The position numbers and the translations under genes are program-made. This document shows positions 17,151 to 27,097 of a DNA stretch of 64,000 nt, in pieces. The notes beneath the pieces are model-generated. The model was not told the DNA's origin, did not search any database, and saw only the letters and a list, made by a program, of their open reading frames with translations. The stretch's first letter is position 1. Each line of letters begins with the position of its first letter. The stretch is from an uncultured Shewanella sp. (lineage in GTDB: Bacteria; Pseudomonadota; Gammaproteobacteria; Enterobacterales; Shewanellaceae): positions 1 through 64,000 of the forward strand of contig NZ_CANLKR010000004.1 in assembly GCF_947491715.1 (NCBI RefSeq), written 5' to 3'.

Positions 17151-17690
17151 TTAATTCAGAAACTGCGTTTTTGCCTGACGCTGACATTTCATCGAGTTCA
17201 CATCAGCGTAAGATTGAGAAATTGATTGCTTGATGGCAATGCCCTCATGCTGCAATAACCATAATTTACGCTCCAGACCACCGGCATAACCCGTGAGGGA
17301 GCCATTGGCCCCAATCACACGATGACACGGCACTATGATGCTAATAGGATTTCGACCATTGGCGCCTCCTACTGCCTGCGCCCCTTTTGGTTTATTCACT
17401 TTTTTGGCAATATCAGCATAGGTCAGTGTTTTCCCAAATGGGATCTGACTCAAACATCCCCAAACAGCTTGTTGAAAATCAGTGCCTTGTGCATCAATGG
17501 GTAAATCAAATGCTTGGCGAGAGCCTTCAAAATACTCAAGTAATTGCAGCTTACAGGCATCAGTCACATTATTTGCATTTTCAACGCCTTGCTCAGAGCC
17601 ACAAAATATTAACTGACGAATGCCAATATCTGACGCCTTACATTCCATCAAGCCTATTGGTGTTTCTAAATAATCGGTATAAATTATCAT
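17151..17690 (-). CDS. ogt: Methylated-DNA--protein-cysteine methyltransferase
   Basis: A 179-residue suicide repair protein that transfers methyl groups from O6-methylguanine to its own cysteine. The active site IVPCHRVIG (Cys122) is followed by the helix-turn-helix-associated segment GYAGGLERKLWLL. The upstream helix QAVWGCLSQIPFG is also typical. The start at 17690 overlaps the TGA of the upstream Ada-AlkA gene as ATGA, implying translational coupling; longer in-frame starts exist but lack this arrangement. It has only the alkyltransferase domain and a short N-terminal domain, as in Ogt. Confidence 0.9.
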   Translation of the reverse strand: MIIYTDYLETPIGLMECKASDIGIRQLIFCGSEQGVENANNVTDACKLQLLEYFEGSRQAFDLPIDAQGTDFQQAVWGCLSQIPFGKTLTYADIAKKVNKPKGAQAVGGANGRNPISIIVPCHRVIGANGSLTGYAGGLERKLWLLQHEGIAIKQSISQSYADVNSMKCQRQAKTQFLN

Positions 17691-19177
17691 GGCAATTGAC
17701 TCCATAATTGAAAGGTCAAATAGCTGCCCCACGGAGAGGCTTTCTTTGCATTGAGTCTATTTTCTTCATCTGGTTCGTTGGTATGATATTGTTCTAATAC
17801 TTTTTTGATGCCTAAGTCCCCAGCTAAAAAGATATCGGGATCACTTAAGCCTCTCATACGAGCATATTCAACCGTCCACGGACCAACTCCTTTTAACTTC
17901 AGCCATTGACTGGTATCGTTTGCATTATTCTCACCCAATCCATTTAGAGTGCCTTCACAACAGCCTTGATCGATTTTACCGTCAGCATCCTGAGCTGCCG
18001 TATCGCAACAGCCTTGAGCGGTTTTAGCTGCAGTATCGCAATAATATTGTGCCAAATTGCGTAACGTTTGCTTACGAGAGCCTGGAATTTTTAAAAAAGC
18101 CAGCTCACTATCTGCTATGGCTTGAGGTGAAGGAAACAAAAGGTGCTTCCCATAAGGCTCACCCAATTCACTCACTAAAGTTATTACTAAATTTCGCGCC
18201 GCAGTCACCGAAATCTGCTGTCCTAAAATTGCTCGAATGCCTGCTTCAAATAAGGTCCAAATACCCGGTAATCTCACTCCAGCCTTAAAAGGAAATGAAG
18301 CAGGCAAACAGGCTTTTAGATCTTTCTCAACAGCTTGTATATCAAGATCTAAATCTAAAATGCGACGAATATTGTTAATTATCGCTTTCAGATAGTTGAC
18401 TTCATTGAGTGCTATATTGACTTCAAACATATTCACTTCGCCATAATGCTTCGCAGTAAAACATCCTTGAGTATCATGCCAATTAAACGTGCGCCCATAA
18501 CTGTGTTCATCACACCATTCGAGCTTATCCACGACTCTTGCAGCTAATATGCCTTGCATTAAAGACCAATCAAAGGGTGGCCTATAATACAATTTCAACG
18601 TTAATTGGTTAGGCTTGTCTTGACGGGTTTTCCGCACCTGTGATGGCGTCAATTTAAGCTCTGATTTAAAGCAGTCATTAAAACGTCGCAGGCTGTCAAA
18701 ACCACTTGCTAATGCAACTTGAATGATCGGTAATTTAGTTTGTTGTAATAACTGTTTAGCAAATAAACACTGTTGATAAAGAGAATAACGCTTCGGCGAC
18801 ATACCAAGATGCTGATTAAATAATTGCCTCAAATAGCGATCGCTGATCCCTAATCGTTCGGCCAATTGCACTAATGAATGAGATTGCAATGCGCCTTCAT
18901 CAATTAAACGCATCGCTCTATCAAGAGTGGCATTCACACCTTTCCAAGCTGGTGAATGAGGGGCGCTATCCGGTCGACACCTTAAACAAGGTCTGAATCC
19001 CGCTGTCGCACACTCAATGGCTGAGCTAAAATATTGCACATTTTCTTCTTTTGGTGGGCTCGCAGGGCAGATATTACGGCAATAGATCCCCGTCGTCTTT
19101 ACTGCTGTAAAGAACTGCCCATCAAAGCGGGGATCGCGTGATAATCTTGCCTTCTGGCAAATACGGGTGTCCAACAT
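17687..19177 (-). CDS. Ada-AlkA fusion: methylation sensor/regulator with 3-methyladenine DNA glycosylase
   Basis: A 496-residue two-function protein. The N-terminal Ada zinc domain has cysteines at about 33, 37, 64 and 67 (GIYCRNIC; RPCLRC), able to take a methyl group from DNA phosphotriesters. An AraC helix-turn-helix region follows (about 85-185, ISDRYLRQLFNQHLG and ALASGFDSLRRFNDCF). The C-terminal half is AlkA: an AlkA N-domain and an HhH-GPD glycosylase domain with LKGVGPWTVEY and catalytic Asp454 (LAGDLGIKK). A repeat-like, cysteine-rich insertion lies at about residues 377-415. The ATG at 19177 has AGGGACG upstream; open frame extends to 19309. It is the first gene of a pair with ogt. 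Confidence 0.88.
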   Translation of the reverse strand: MLDTRICQKARLSRDPRFDGQFFTAVKTTGIYCRNICPASPPKEENVQYFSSAIECATAGFRPCLRCRPDSAPHSPAWKGVNATLDRAMRLIDEGALQSHSLVQLAERLGISDRYLRQLFNQHLGMSPKRYSLYQQCLFAKQLLQQTKLPIIQVALASGFDSLRRFNDCFKSELKLTPSQVRKTRQDKPNQLTLKLYYRPPFDWSLMQGILAARVVDKLEWCDEHSYGRTFNWHDTQGCFTAKHYGEVNMFEVNIALNEVNYLKAIINNIRRILDLDLDIQAVEKDLKACLPASFPFKAGVRLPGIWTLFEAGIRAILGQQISVTAARNLVITLVSELGEPYGKHLLFPSPQAIADSELAFLKIPGSRKQTLRNLAQYYCDTAAKTAQGCCDTAAQDADGKIDQGCCEGTLNGLGENNANDTSQWLKLKGVGPWTVEYARMRGLSDPDIFLAGDLGIKKVLEQYHTNEPDEENRLNAKKASPWGSYLTFQLWSQLP

Positions 19178-19300
19178 TAAGCGTCCCTTCTTTCTCACTG
19201 ATGACTTAATGAAATCAGTATATCTTGACTCGAGCAGGAAACTAGCCAGAATCGGAACTGAATGTAAAAGATGTTTTGCGATGGTTGACGGGCAAATATG

Positions 19301-19328
19301 AAAAAGCACACGGTTAAGTGTGCTTTTT
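19301..19328 (-). terminator. Terminator of prs
   Basis: An 11-bp stem AAAAAGCACAC / GTGTGCTTTTT with six-base loop GGTTAA. On the minus strand it ends in a T run, about 80 bases after the prs stop. Confidence 0.8.
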
Positions 19329-19407
19329 ATCTGGCATGTCTTTTTTATAGGCTAAAAATGCATTGTAGCATTAGTGACCTATTTAGGATTAATGCTCAAT
19401 CTAGTAT

Positions 19408-20355
19408 TTAGTGCTCAAACATGGCAGAAATAGACTCTTCATTGCTGACGCGGCGTATTGCTTCAGCCATGACAGTGGACATCGTTAATTGAGAAACTTT
19501 ATCAAGTGCCTGGATTTCTTTACTCAGTGGAATTGTATCAGTCACAATGACTTCATCAATCACAGACTCTTTGATGTTTTGCACTGCGTTTCCTGAAAAG
19601 ACGGGGTGAGTTGCATAAGCAAAAACGCGGTTTGCACCATGCTCTTTCAAGGCTTCAGCCGCTTTACAAAGTGTACCACCTGTATCAATCATATCATCAA
19701 CAATGATACAGTCTCGGCCTTGAACATCACCGATAATGTGCATGACTTGAGCCACATTAGCTTGTGGGCGACGCTTATCAATAATGGCAAGATCGGAATC
19801 ATCAAGGAGTTTGGCGACAGCACGGGCACGAACAACGCCACCAATATCGGGTGAGACGACGACAGGATTTTCCAGTTCTTTTTGCATCATATCTTCTAGC
19901 AATACTGGGCTGCCAAAGACATTGTCAACGGGAACATCAAAAAAACCTTGAATTTGCTCTGCATGTAAATCGCAAGTTAATACTCTATCTACACCCACAC
20001 TGGATAAGAAGTCAGCAACCACTTTTGCTGTGATGGGGACACGTGCACTGCGCACACGGCGATCTTGGCGAGCATAACCAAAGTAAGGTATAACGGCAGT
20101 AATACGGCCTGCTGATGCGCGACGAAGCGCGTCAACCATGACTATTAGTTCCATTAAGTTATCATTGGTCGGTGCACAAGTAGATTGAATGATGAAAACA
20201 TCCGCCCCTCGCACATTCTCATTGATCTGGACACTGATCTCACCGTCACTGAATACGCCAACTTCTGCGTCTCCAAGTTTACAAAATAAACGTTCAGCTA
20301 TTTTTTTAGCGAGACTCGGTGTAGCGTTACCAGCAAAAAGTTTAATGTCAGGCAC
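19408..20355 (-). CDS. prs: Ribose-phosphate pyrophosphokinase
   Basis: A 315-residue cytosolic enzyme making PRPP from ribose 5-phosphate and ATP, for purine, pyrimidine, histidine, tryptophan and NAD synthesis. It is the usual length and has the family segments: ATP-loop region [20 protein letters not shown], the PRPP-binding signature [15 protein letters not shown] and the flexible loop with [11 protein letters not shown]. It starts with GTG, with GAGG nine bases upstream. It follows ispE on the same strand, as is standard in gammaproteobacteria, and ends at a strong terminator. Confidence 0.97.
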   Translation of the reverse strand: MPDIKLFAGNATPSLAKKIAERLFCKLGDAEVGVFSDGEISVQINENVRGADVFIIQSTCAPTNDNLMELIVMVDALRRASAGRITAVIPYFGYARQDRRVRSARVPITAKVVADFLSSVGVDRVLTCDLHAEQIQGFFDVPVDNVFGSPVLLEDMMQKELENPVVVSPDIGGVVRARAVAKLLDDSDLAIIDKRRPQANVAQVMHIIGDVQGRDCIIVDDMIDTGGTLCKAAEALKEHGANRVFAYATHPVFSGNAVQNIKESVIDEVIVTDTIPLSKEIQALDKVSQLTMSTVMAEAIRRVSNEESISAMFEH

Positions 20356-20424
20356 TGTATGGACCTCAGGCTTAAGCGTTATTTTTAGTGGCTGAAATAA
20401 TCTATATTACTTCAGATGCGTATT

Positions 20425-21279
20425 TTAACGTTGAGCTAATCTCAGCGTTAATGGTGATATATTTTTTCCTTGTGCAACAAATCCACTCATTTCCGCAGGC
20501 AGCTTAGCCAGTGCGGATAGGGCTTGCTGATGTTGCTCGAACTCCCCGAAAACACAAGCACCCGTTCCGGTCATCCTAGACGGCGCATATTCTAGCAGCC
20601 ACGCTAAGGCATTGGCAACTTGGGGGTAGCGATTGGTTACCAATTTTTGACAATCATTATGCCAAGGGGCACTCATTAATGCGTCAAGTGATAATTTTGG
20701 TGTGTCGCGAGGAAGCTTGGGATCTCGGAAAATGTCAGCAGTCGATACATGGACAGTTGGGGTAATGATCAAATACCACTTCTCAATAGGCGTAACGGGC
20801 GTGAATTGTTCGCCAACACCTTCAGCAAATGATGATAGTCCATTGATAAATATTGGTATATCAGCACCAAGTTTGAGGCCTATATGGCAGAGCTCTTTTT
20901 GACTTAAGTGAGTATTCCACAGACTATTAAGGGCGACAAGTGTGGTGGCAGCATTTGACGACCCTCCACCAATGCCGCCCCCCAGAGGTAAACGTTTATC
21001 CAAGTATATTTCTGCTCCTTGAGAGCATTGAGTATATGCCTGCAATGATTTTGCGGCTTTAAGAATTAAGTTATCGTTTTGGGGGACAACTTTATTCAGA
21101 CTTGAATGGAGGATGAGACTGGGTGTTTGAGTGATCTTAAAATCAAGGTAATCTGAGTGATCGATAAATTGAAACAAAGTCTGTAGTTCATGGTAACCAT
21201 CGTCACGTTGATGATTGATATGTAAAAACAGGTTCAGTTTAGCGGGAGCAGGCCACGCGGTTGAAAGAGAGGCTGTCAT
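20425..21279 (-). CDS. ispE: 4-diphosphocytidyl-2-C-methyl-D-erythritol kinase
   Basis: A 284-residue GHMP kinase of the MEP isoprenoid pathway, phosphorylating the 2-hydroxyl of CDP-methylerythritol. The N-terminus [12 protein letters not shown] with the conserved lysine, the ATP loop [15 protein letters not shown] and the C-terminal [10 protein letters not shown] motif are all present. Its ATG overlaps the lolB stop (ATGA), so translation is coupled to lolB. It lies 69 bases upstream of prs. Confidence 0.96.
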   Translation of the reverse strand: MTASLSTAWPAPAKLNLFLHINHQRDDGYHELQTLFQFIDHSDYLDFKITQTPSLILHSSLNKVVPQNDNLILKAAKSLQAYTQCSQGAEIYLDKRLPLGGGIGGGSSNAATTLVALNSLWNTHLSQKELCHIGLKLGADIPIFINGLSSFAEGVGEQFTPVTPIEKWYLIITPTVHVSTADIFRDPKLPRDTPKLSLDALMSAPWHNDCQKLVTNRYPQVANALAWLLEYAPSRMTGTGACVFGEFEQHQQALSALAKLPAEMSGFVAQGKNISPLTLRLAQR

Positions 21280-21992
21280 ATTGAGGGAGTGCTCGTGGCT
21301 TGATTAGTGCGAGCTAAGCGGTTGCTATTAGTCGATGCTGCTAATGCTTGCCATTGATTAATTTGAATTTTTATTTTTATATCTGTGCTGTTAAGTGCGA
21401 GTAACCTAGGCAGTTCAGTACCCTGTTGTTGTTGCCAGCGTAAATAGTGAATGTGCCAAGATGGATTGGTTTGTGTGATAACGTGAACGGGTCGGTTTTG
21501 ATTATCTTTTGCTTTAACCACGTCCGTTGGACTGAGTTGACCTGTTATCCAAAGGGGGAGCGCATCTATGGGCAGCGTCCAACCTGTTACGCGAAAGAGT
21601 AAATCTTGAGCATTATTATCGTCATAGGTTTCGCCATTGACGACTAAGCGCGCTTTGCCCTCTTTTTGAGTTAACGAGAGGACTTGAATACCCAACATAG
21701 TGGTGAGGGTTAACTCATCGCTGTTACTCGTATGTAACCAGTATAAGTTACTGCTTAATTTGTCATTGGGTAGCGTGATAGCGATTTTCCCTGTCATTTC
21801 CCAAGCTTGGGCATCGGCGACTTTTTCAACCGACACTGGGCTGAGGTTACTGGGTAAACTACTACAGCCAGATAGAAAAACTAAGCTCAGCATTAGCCAT
21901 GAATAGAATTTTTTGCTTAAGTCAGTCAAATTAGTTATTCGATATTTTTGGATTAGACAGATTATAATACGAGGGAGAATAAAAATAGCCAA
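21276..21992 (-). CDS. lolB: Outer-membrane lipoprotein receptor LolB
   Basis: Receives lipoproteins from LolA and inserts them into the outer membrane. A signal peptide ends in the lipobox FLSGC, and the mature part begins CSSLPSN and contains [11 protein letters not shown] and SNLYWLH, which match LolB. The full open frame gives 238 residues from a TTG at 21992; the signal peptide would be unusually long, so a TTG at 21929 ([15 protein letters not shown]) is a likely alternative. Neither has a strong ribosome-binding site. It is divergent from hemA and coupled to ispE, the standard arrangement in this group. Confidence 0.88.
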   Translation of the reverse strand: MAIFILPRIIICLIQKYRITNLTDLSKKFYSWLMLSLVFLSGCSSLPSNLSPVSVEKVADAQAWEMTGKIAITLPNDKLSSNLYWLHTSNSDELTLTTMLGIQVLSLTQKEGKARLVVNGETYDDNNAQDLLFRVTGWTLPIDALPLWITGQLSPTDVVKAKDNQNRPVHVITQTNPSWHIHYLRWQQQQGTELPRLLALNSTDIKIKIQINQWQALAASTNSNRLARTNQATSTPSI

Positions 21993-22193
21993 TGCTTATG
22001 ATGATCTTTTCATTATAATGGAGCAATAGTCATCTTTTTTGGATGAAAAAGCAGCAATCAGCGTGTTTTTTTGTTAAATACGCTCGAAATGAACATTATT
22101 CTTCGGTTTTGTTAAGCATATTCTGTTTTTAAGTAACTCAATTCAGTAGAATAGCGGCCAATAAATAAGATAGTAACAATCTAAACGAGTCAG

Positions 22194-23444
22194 ATGAGCC
22201 TTGTAGCAATCGGTATTAATCATAAGACAGCCACCGTGGATACCCGCGAAAAAGTGGCGTTTGCGCCAGATAAAATTCATGATGCCATGAAGAGTCTGGC
22301 TGCACACACTTGCTCTGGTGAAGCGGTTATTATCTCGACTTGTAATCGTACTGAACTGTATTCAAATGCGAAAAACACGAGTTTATTAGTTGATTGGCTT
22401 GAGCAATATCATGCTCTTTCTCATGAAAATATAGCGCCTTGTTTGTATACATTAACCGATCAAGAAGCGGTGAAGCATTTAATGCGTGTCGCGGCGGGGT
22501 TAGATTCATTAGTATTGGGCGAGCCGCAAATCTTAGGGCAGGTGAAGCAATCATTCGCCCAAGCCAAAGAAGCGGGTACCGTTGCTTTTGCCATGGATAA
22601 GTTATTTCAAAATACCTTTTCTGTGGCGAAAAAAATTCGCACAGAGACGGATATCGGTACTTCCGCAGTCTCAGTGGCATTTGCTGCGGTCAGTATGGCG
22701 AAGCATATCTTTTCAGCCTTAAGTCAAACTCAAGTCTTATTGGTTGGGGCTGGAGAAACCATAGAGCTGGTGGCTAAACACCTTTTTGATAATGGTGTAA
22801 AATCCATGATCGTGGCGAATCGAACGATCCATCGTGCGCAAGCCATGTGTGAACAATTTGACGCCAAACCTATTACATTAGAACAGATCCCTGATTTTCT
22901 CGCTAAAGCGGATATCGTGATATCCTCTACGGCAAGTCCATTACCTATCCTTGGAAAAGGCATGGTAGAAAAAGCGCTAAAGCAGCGTCGTCATCAGCCT
23001 ATGTTATTGGTTGATATAGCGGTTCCCCGTGATATTGAAGCAGAGGTAGCCGAGCTAGATGATGCCTTCCTCTACACAGTAGATGATCTGCAAAGCATAA
23101 TTGAACAAAATATGGCCTCTCGACGAGAGGCTGCCGAGCAAGCTGAATTAATTGCTGAAGATCAATCTCACCAGTATATGGCATGGGTTCGTTCCCTGAG
23201 TTCGGTTGACAGTATTCGTGAATATCGCAATAAAAGTCTCGCGGTGAAGGATGAATTGGTTGAACGAGCGATGAATAAATTAGCCCAGGGGGGAGACAGT
23301 GAAGCCCTCATTTTAGAACTGGCTAATAAATTAACCAATCGTTTGATTCACGCTCCGACACAAGCGTTAACTGCGGCGAGTCGTGAAGGGGATTTACATT
23401 CTCTTGAGCAATTAAGAAATGTGCTTGGATTAGATAAAGACTAA
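22194..23444 (+). CDS. hemA: Glutamyl-tRNA reductase
   Basis: A 416-residue cytosolic enzyme, first committed step of tetrapyrrole synthesis by the C5 route, reducing glutamyl-tRNA to glutamate-1-semialdehyde with NADPH. The nucleophile Cys50 is in [11 protein letters not shown]; a tRNA-recognition region [16 protein letters not shown] follows; the NADPH fold begins [15 protein letters not shown] near residue 180; the C-terminal dimerisation helix is present. It is followed 13 bases later by prfA. Length matches the family. Confidence 0.97.
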   Translation: MSLVAIGINHKTATVDTREKVAFAPDKIHDAMKSLAAHTCSGEAVIISTCNRTELYSNAKNTSLLVDWLEQYHALSHENIAPCLYTLTDQEAVKHLMRVAAGLDSLVLGEPQILGQVKQSFAQAKEAGTVAFAMDKLFQNTFSVAKKIRTETDIGTSAVSVAFAAVSMAKHIFSALSQTQVLLVGAGETIELVAKHLFDNGVKSMIVANRTIHRAQAMCEQFDAKPITLEQIPDFLAKADIVISSTASPLPILGKGMVEKALKQRRHQPMLLVDIAVPRDIEAEVAELDDAFLYTVDDLQSIIEQNMASRREAAEQAELIAEDQSHQYMAWVRSLSSVDSIREYRNKSLAVKDELVERAMNKLAQGGDSEALILELANKLTNRLIHAPTQALTAASREGDLHSLEQLRNVLGLDKD

Positions 23445-23457
23445 GGTTAGCGTTTTA

Positions 23458-24543
23458 ATGAAAGAGAGTGTTATTCGCAAGCTTGAAGGCTTGCTTGAGC
23501 GAAATGAAGAGGTGCTGGCTTTACTGAGTGATGCCAGTGTGATTGCTGATCAAGAGCGTTTTAGAGCCTTATCTAAAGAGTATTCGCAATTAGAAGAGGT
23601 GGTTAAAGCTTTTACGGCATTTAAGCAAGCAGAAGAAGATCTTATTTCAGCAAAAGAAATGCTGGCTGAAGATGATGCTGAGCTAAAAGAAATGGCTCAG
23701 GAAGAAATTAAGCAAGCCAAAGAAGTGATTGAATCACTTGAAGATGAGCTACAAATCTTACTGCTTCCTAAAGATCCCAATGATGACAACAATGCGTTTG
23801 TTGAAATTCGTGCAGGGGCTGGGGGTGATGAGGCGGCTATTTTTGCGGGTGATTTGTTCCGTATGTACAGTCGTTATTGTGAAGGTAAACGCTGGCAAAT
23901 AGAAGTCATGAATGCCAGTGAAGGCGAACATGGTGGTTTCAAAGAAATCATTATTAAAGTGTCAGGAGAAGGGGTTTACGGTAATTTGAAATTTGAGTCT
24001 GGTGGACATCGTGTTCAGCGAGTGCCTGAAACCGAATCTCAAGGTCGCGTGCATACTTCTGCATGTACTGTGATTGTTTTACCTGAAATTCCTGAAGCGC
24101 AAGCCATCGAAATCAATAAAGCTGATTTAAAAGTGGATACGTTTAGGGCTTCAGGTGCGGGTGGGCAGCACGTTAACAAAACAGATTCTGCTATTCGTAT
24201 TACGCATATTCCCACGGGCATCGTTGTAGAATGCCAAGATCAGCGTTCTCAGCATAAAAACCGTGCTCAAGCCATGAGTGTATTATCGGCTCGTATTCAA
24301 GCCGTTGAGGATGAAAAGCGTCGTAGCGAAGAAGATTCCACTCGTCGAAGTCTTGTGGCCAGTGGCGATCGTTCTGAGCGCATTCGTACTTATAATTTTC
24401 CACAAGGACGGCTGAGTGAGCATCGTATTAATTTGACGTTATACCGTTTAGGTGAAGTTATGGAGGGTAATTTAGATATGATTATTGAGCCCTTGATACA
24501 AGAAAACCAAGCGGATTTATTAGCCGCGTTGTCAGACGAATAG
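23458..24543 (+). CDS. prfA: Peptide chain release factor 1
   Basis: A 361-residue release factor that reads UAA and UAG stop codons and triggers peptide release. The GGQ motif is in [14 protein letters not shown] and the upstream [20 protein letters not shown] block is typical of RF1/RF2. The N-terminal coiled coil and the C-terminal [18 protein letters not shown] confirm RF1. It lies between hemA and prmC, whose product methylates the GGQ glutamine. Confidence 0.97.
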   Translation: MKESVIRKLEGLLERNEEVLALLSDASVIADQERFRALSKEYSQLEEVVKAFTAFKQAEEDLISAKEMLAEDDAELKEMAQEEIKQAKEVIESLEDELQILLLPKDPNDDNNAFVEIRAGAGGDEAAIFAGDLFRMYSRYCEGKRWQIEVMNASEGEHGGFKEIIIKVSGEGVYGNLKFESGGHRVQRVPETESQGRVHTSACTVIVLPEIPEAQAIEINKADLKVDTFRASGAGGQHVNKTDSAIRITHIPTGIVVECQDQRSQHKNRAQAMSVLSARIQAVEDEKRRSEEDSTRRSLVASGDRSERIRTYNFPQGRLSEHRINLTLYRLGEVMEGNLDMIIEPLIQENQADLLAALSDE

Positions 24544-24559
24544 TCACTCGATAGTCATA

Positions 24560-24588
24560 AAACCAAAGCCCTTAAAGGGCTTTGGTTT
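24560..24588 (+). terminator. Terminator after prfA
   Basis: A 12-bp stem AAACCAAAGCCC / GGGCTTTGGTTT with a small loop, followed by TATCTATTATT. It lies between prfA and prmC, so prmC probably depends on read-through or a separate promoter. Confidence 0.75.
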
Positions 24589-24642
24589 TATCTATTATTC
24601 CAATACCAATTAATCTTGTGTTCATAATGAAAAGGATGTGCA

Positions 24643-25485
24643 GTGCAACTGATTATTGTTAAAGCGCTTGAATGGGCTTCATCACAACTGATGGATATTT
24701 CTGATACACCTCAGTTAGATGCCGAAATTATGTTATTACATGTGATTAATAAACCGCGAGCGTATCTCTACACTTGGCCTGAAAATAATATCACATCAGA
24801 ACAAGGCTCAGAGTTTAAACGTATGGTGGCTAAACGGCTAGAAGGTAATCCTATCGCACATATTGTGGGTGAGCGAGAGTTTTGGTCCCTCCCCTTCAGG
24901 GTCAACCCAACGACGTTAATTCCCAGACCAGATACCGAAATACTCGTTGAAACTGCATTAAATTTACCTTTATCTGATTCGGCTCGAGTACTGGATTTGG
25001 GGACCGGAACGGGGGCGATAGCGCTCGCGTTAGCGCATGAAAGGCCTTCATGGCGGGTGACAGGTGTAGATAAGGTGAAAGATGCCGTCGAATTGGCAAA
25101 ATTAAATCGACAGCTACTTAAACTGGATCAGGTTGACATTTTACAAAGCGATTGGTTTGATGCCATATGTTGCTATGATTTTAATCTCATCGTCTCAAAT
25201 CCTCCTTATATCGATGAGCAAGACCATCATCTGAATGAAGGAGATGTCAGGTTTGAACCTCAAAGTGCACTCACCGCTCCTGAATCGGGCTTTGCAGATC
25301 TGTATCACATTGCGTCGGCCGCACGGGATTATTTAGCGCCGGGTGGATATTTATTATTAGAGCATGGTTATCAACAAGCCATTGCGGTACGAGATAAGCT
25401 TATTGAACTCGGTTATGAAAATGTCTCTACGGTGAGAGATTTTGGCAGTAACGATCGCTGTACATTGGGGCGTTGGTCTCGATAA
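24643..25485 (+). CDS. prmC: Release factor glutamine methyltransferase PrmC
   Basis: A 280-residue SAM-dependent enzyme that methylates the glutamine of the GGQ motif in RF1 and RF2. The SAM site VLDLGTGTGAIALALA and the substrate-binding NPPY motif at residues 186-189 (SNPPYIDEQ) are diagnostic. It starts with GTG, with AAAGGA eight bases upstream. An N-terminal helical domain precedes the methyltransferase domain. In Shewanella this gene is usually followed directly by the sirB and kdsA genes; here about 12 kb of other genes intervene. Confidence 0.95.
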   Translation: MQLIIVKALEWASSQLMDISDTPQLDAEIMLLHVINKPRAYLYTWPENNITSEQGSEFKRMVAKRLEGNPIAHIVGEREFWSLPFRVNPTTLIPRPDTEILVETALNLPLSDSARVLDLGTGTGAIALALAHERPSWRVTGVDKVKDAVELAKLNRQLLKLDQVDILQSDWFDAICCYDFNLIVSNPPYIDEQDHHLNEGDVRFEPQSALTAPESGFADLYHIASAARDYLAPGGYLLLEHGYQQAIAVRDKLIELGYENVSTVRDFGSNDRCTLGRWSR

Positions 25486-25674
25486 TGTCACTCTAGCAAT
25501 AAGAAAGACGAGCCACAGACTTCTTGTTGGCTCCATTTTCTATTCTGTTTTTATTCCCCATACTTTTATCATTAAGGACTTTAATGACTTAGTATTGGAC
25601 GTAAATGTTCTATATTTATCCTTACTTGCTCATTATTATTCAATGATGGGTTTTGATTTAAAAAAGGATAGAGG

Positions 25675-26340
25675 ATGACGTTACAAGACGATCCCAGTTA
25701 TGCTGGTCAAGCCGTGTATACACGTAAAATGTTATTGATTTATAATTTATGGGTATTAGGTTTTTCAAATACTTATCTATGGCGTTGCCCCACCACTTTT
25801 CTGCGAGCCCACTTTCATAAAAAAGTCAGTTTAAATCATCTCGATGTGGGAGTTGGGACAGGGTATTATTTAGAAAAATGTCTTACAGAGAAGCAAAGGC
25901 GAGTGGCTTTATTAGATTTGAATTCTGTGAGTTTATCGACGGCTGGTGCCAAGATAAGGCAGTATCATCCTGAAATTTATAAAGGCAATGTGTTAGCGCC
26001 TCTAGAGCTTAATTGTGAACCTTTTGATTCTATAAGTATGAATTACTTATTGCATTGCTTACCCGGAGATTTAGTTGCTAAATCTGTTGTTTTTGAACAT
26101 TTAATTCCTTATTTGAATGAAGGGGGCACTTTATTTGGTAGCACCATATTAGGCCAAGGCACTCAGCCAGGCTATTTTGCGACTAAGTTGATGAATTTTT
26201 ATAACCATAAGGGTATTTTTGATAACTTGTCTGATGATTTAATGAGCCTAGAAACCATTCTTAATAAACATTTTCAGAAAGTTAAAATAGAAATGCGAGG
26301 TTGTGTTGCCATTTTTTCTGGTGTGAAAAAAGACACCTAG
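25675..26340 (+). CDS. Class I SAM-dependent methyltransferase
   Basis: A 221-residue methyltransferase with a Rossmann SAM site LDVGVGTGYYLEK near residue 57 and a second-strand acidic motif (VALLDLNSVSL). The N-terminal DPSYAGQAVYTRKMLLIYN and the aromatic NTYLWRCPT are characteristic of a small bacterial subgroup, in which the substrate is not known to me. GGATAGAGG precedes the ATG. It is followed by a periplasmic binding protein gene ten bases later, so the two may be co-transcribed. It marks the left edge of the accessory stretch between prmC and sirB2. Confidence 0.7.
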   Translation: MTLQDDPSYAGQAVYTRKMLLIYNLWVLGFSNTYLWRCPTTFLRAHFHKKVSLNHLDVGVGTGYYLEKCLTEKQRRVALLDLNSVSLSTAGAKIRQYHPEIYKGNVLAPLELNCEPFDSISMNYLLHCLPGDLVAKSVVFEHLIPYLNEGGTLFGSTILGQGTQPGYFATKLMNFYNHKGIFDNLSDDLMSLETILNKHFQKVKIEMRGCVAIFSGVKKDT

Positions 26341-26350
26341 GAGGACAAAC

Positions 26351-27067
26351 ATGATATTACGGGTGATGTGTTATTTTGTGATAGGGGGCTTATTCTACGC
26401 GCAAGCGTCGCAAACATTGCGGGTGGGCACCACGGGAGATTATCGACCACTCACTTGGTTTGATAAACAAAATAACACCTTTAGCGGTGATGCTATTACA
26501 TTAATTAAGCGTTTCGCGAAAGATAAGCATTATGACATTGAGTTTATACAAACCCATTGGCCTGATTTATCAAAGGATCTGGCCAATGGCCGTTTTCAAA
26601 TAGCAGTAGGTGGCATTTCAGCTACTGAGCAACGAGAGAATCAATTTTTATTTTCATTGCCTATACAGGTTTTTGGTAAAACAGCCTTGATGCGGTGTCG
26701 CGATCAGTCACGTTTTAAAACCTTCGATGATATTGATGTAGAGGGAGTCAGAGTTGTGGAAAATCGTGGTGGGACGAATGAAGCATTTGCATTATCTCGA
26801 GTGAAAAAAGCCACATTAATTATTGTGCCCAATAATCATCTGCCTTTTATATTGCTGACTGAAAATAAAGCTGATGTGATGTTTACTGATTCTATTGAAG
26901 TTAATTATATGCACAGTATTAATCCAGCATTGTGTGGTTTAGCGTCAAAAAAATTATACACACAATCTGAAAAAGTGTTTCTATTTGGAAGAGATGAAGG
27001 TGCGTTACAGCAACAATTTAATGCTTGGTATAAAGAACAAGCGGTGACAGACAAGTCAGCACCTTGA
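26351..27067 (+). CDS. Periplasmic solute-binding protein, cyclohexadienyl dehydratase-like
   Basis: A 238-residue exported protein of the family 3 extracellular solute-binding fold. The signal peptide runs to about residue 19 (FYAQAS), then LRVGTTGDYRPLTWFDK opens the mature domain. This opening, with AVGGISATEQRENQF and NRGGTNEAF, resembles PheC-type cyclohexadienyl/arogenate dehydratases, which use the same fold as enzymes. No ABC permease or ATPase gene is adjacent, which favours an enzyme or orphan sensor role. AGGAGG is optimally placed before the ATG. Confidence 0.68.
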   Translation: MILRVMCYFVIGGLFYAQASQTLRVGTTGDYRPLTWFDKQNNTFSGDAITLIKRFAKDKHYDIEFIQTHWPDLSKDLANGRFQIAVGGISATEQRENQFLFSLPIQVFGKTALMRCRDQSRFKTFDDIDVEGVRVVENRGGTNEAFALSRVKKATLIIVPNNHLPFILLTENKADVMFTDSIEVNYMHSINPALCGLASKKLYTQSEKVFLFGRDEGALQQQFNAWYKEQAVTDKSAP

Positions 27068-27097
27068 TACTTGTCTGCGGTTTGATTCTACACGTGC

